5,010 nucleotides of DNA, taken from the NCBI GenBank assembly GCA_003486025.1, contig DNHA01000311.1, forward strand, positions 7,040 through 12,049, written 5' to 3'. This document shows positions 4,704 to 5,010 of this stretch, in pieces. The number at the start of each line of letters is the position of its first letter. Positions within the stretch are counted from its first letter, which is position 1. A program made the position numbers and the translations under genes. Source of the DNA: Micrococcaceae bacterium. GTDB taxonomy: Bacteria; Actinomycetota; Actinomycetes; Actinomycetales; Micrococcaceae. The notes below the pieces were generated by a model that was given only the letters and a program-made list of their open reading frames with translations, searched no databases and was not told where the DNA came from.

Positions 4704-5010
4704 ACGTACTAATGTTCCTTGGCGGCGTGCTCTTCATGGTCGTTGTCATTGCCATATCTATTGCTTTGCACGAGGTGGGCCATTTGATTCCCGCCAAGAA
4801 ATTTGGATTGCGTGTTCCGCAATACATGATTGGCTTCGGCAAAACGATCTTCTCGTTCAAGCGAGGAGAAACCGAATACGGGCTCAAGGCGCTGCCCCTA
4901 GGCGGCTACATCTCCATGGTGGGCATGTATCCGCCACGTCCGGCCACTGAAGCCGGGAAGCAGAAGAAACCAGGATTCTTTAACAAGATCTTTGGCCAGA
5001 TGGTGGATGA
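4700..5010 (+). CDS. rseP: Site-2 protease, M50B family (RseP/Rip1-like), 5' part only
   Basis: The first 103 codons of a membrane zinc metalloprotease; the window ends inside the gene. Residues about 3-23 form the first transmembrane helix. It ends in the catalytic HEVGH (24-28), where H24 and H28 bind zinc and E25 is the general base. It continues as HLIPAKKFG, then QYMIGFGKT (41-49), [19 protein letters not shown] (55-73) and MYPP, all strongly typical of actinobacterial RseP/Rip1 (family members are usually 400 or more residues). The second zinc-ligand motif and the PDZ domain lie beyond the edge. In this family the enzyme cleaves anti-sigma factors and other membrane proteins within the bilayer. 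Its ATG overlaps the dxr stop as ATGA, so it is expected on the dxr transcript. ispG is the usual next gene in actinobacteria, but that lies outside the window. Confidence 0.95.
   Translation, partial: MNVLMFLGGVLFMVVVIAISIALHEVGHLIPAKKFGLRVPQYMIGFGKTIFSFKRGETEYGLKALPLGGYISMVGMYPPRPATEAGKQKKPGFFNKIFGQMVD

Overview
The window reads as chromosomal DNA of an actinobacterium, most likely a Micrococcaceae-type organism (Arthrobacter/Glutamicibacter/Renibacterium relatives). The grounds are a moderately high GC content with GTG and TTG starts, actinobacterial-looking Dxr and site-2-protease sequences, and the dxr-rseP gene order with a 4-bp overlap. Genus is inference; no rRNA or other definitive marker is present. 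There are six protein genes, five complete and one cut by the right edge. I see no tRNA, rRNA, CRISPR array, insertion sequence or phage gene.

Left part (1-834): a stand-alone hemerythrin-like di-iron protein (+ strand, TTG start), then about 240 bp without a gene ending in a perfect 21-bp-stem terminator. That terminator serves the converging gene on the minus strand.

Middle (835-2198): two minus-strand genes. A TetR/AcrR-family repressor is followed after 72 bp by a RimJ/RimL-type GNAT acetyltransferase, possibly as one transcript. The repressor is divergent from an acyl-CoA dehydrogenase across about 215 bp. This gap contains a perfect GTTAAT-N4-ATTAAC dyad, a candidate operator. The layout suggests that the repressor controls itself and the dehydrogenase in response to an acyl-CoA or related metabolite.

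Right part (2205-5010): the acyl-CoA dehydrogenase ends at a strong intrinsic terminator (17-bp stem plus T5). A new transcription unit follows: dxr (DXP reductoisomerase, MEP isoprenoid pathway) overlapping by 4 bp the start of rseP/rip1 (M50 site-2 protease, truncated by the window).

The most interesting signal is at the start of dxr. A good promoter (TTGGCA-17 bp-TATAGC) puts the transcription start at or next to the ATG, predicting a leaderless mRNA. Codons 2-8 contain a perfect 20-bp dyad followed by a T-rich run, which looks like an attenuator hairpin or an operator at about +4 to +23. The rest of the window is mostly ordinary housekeeping and accessory metabolism; I do not see a large undescribed multi-gene system.
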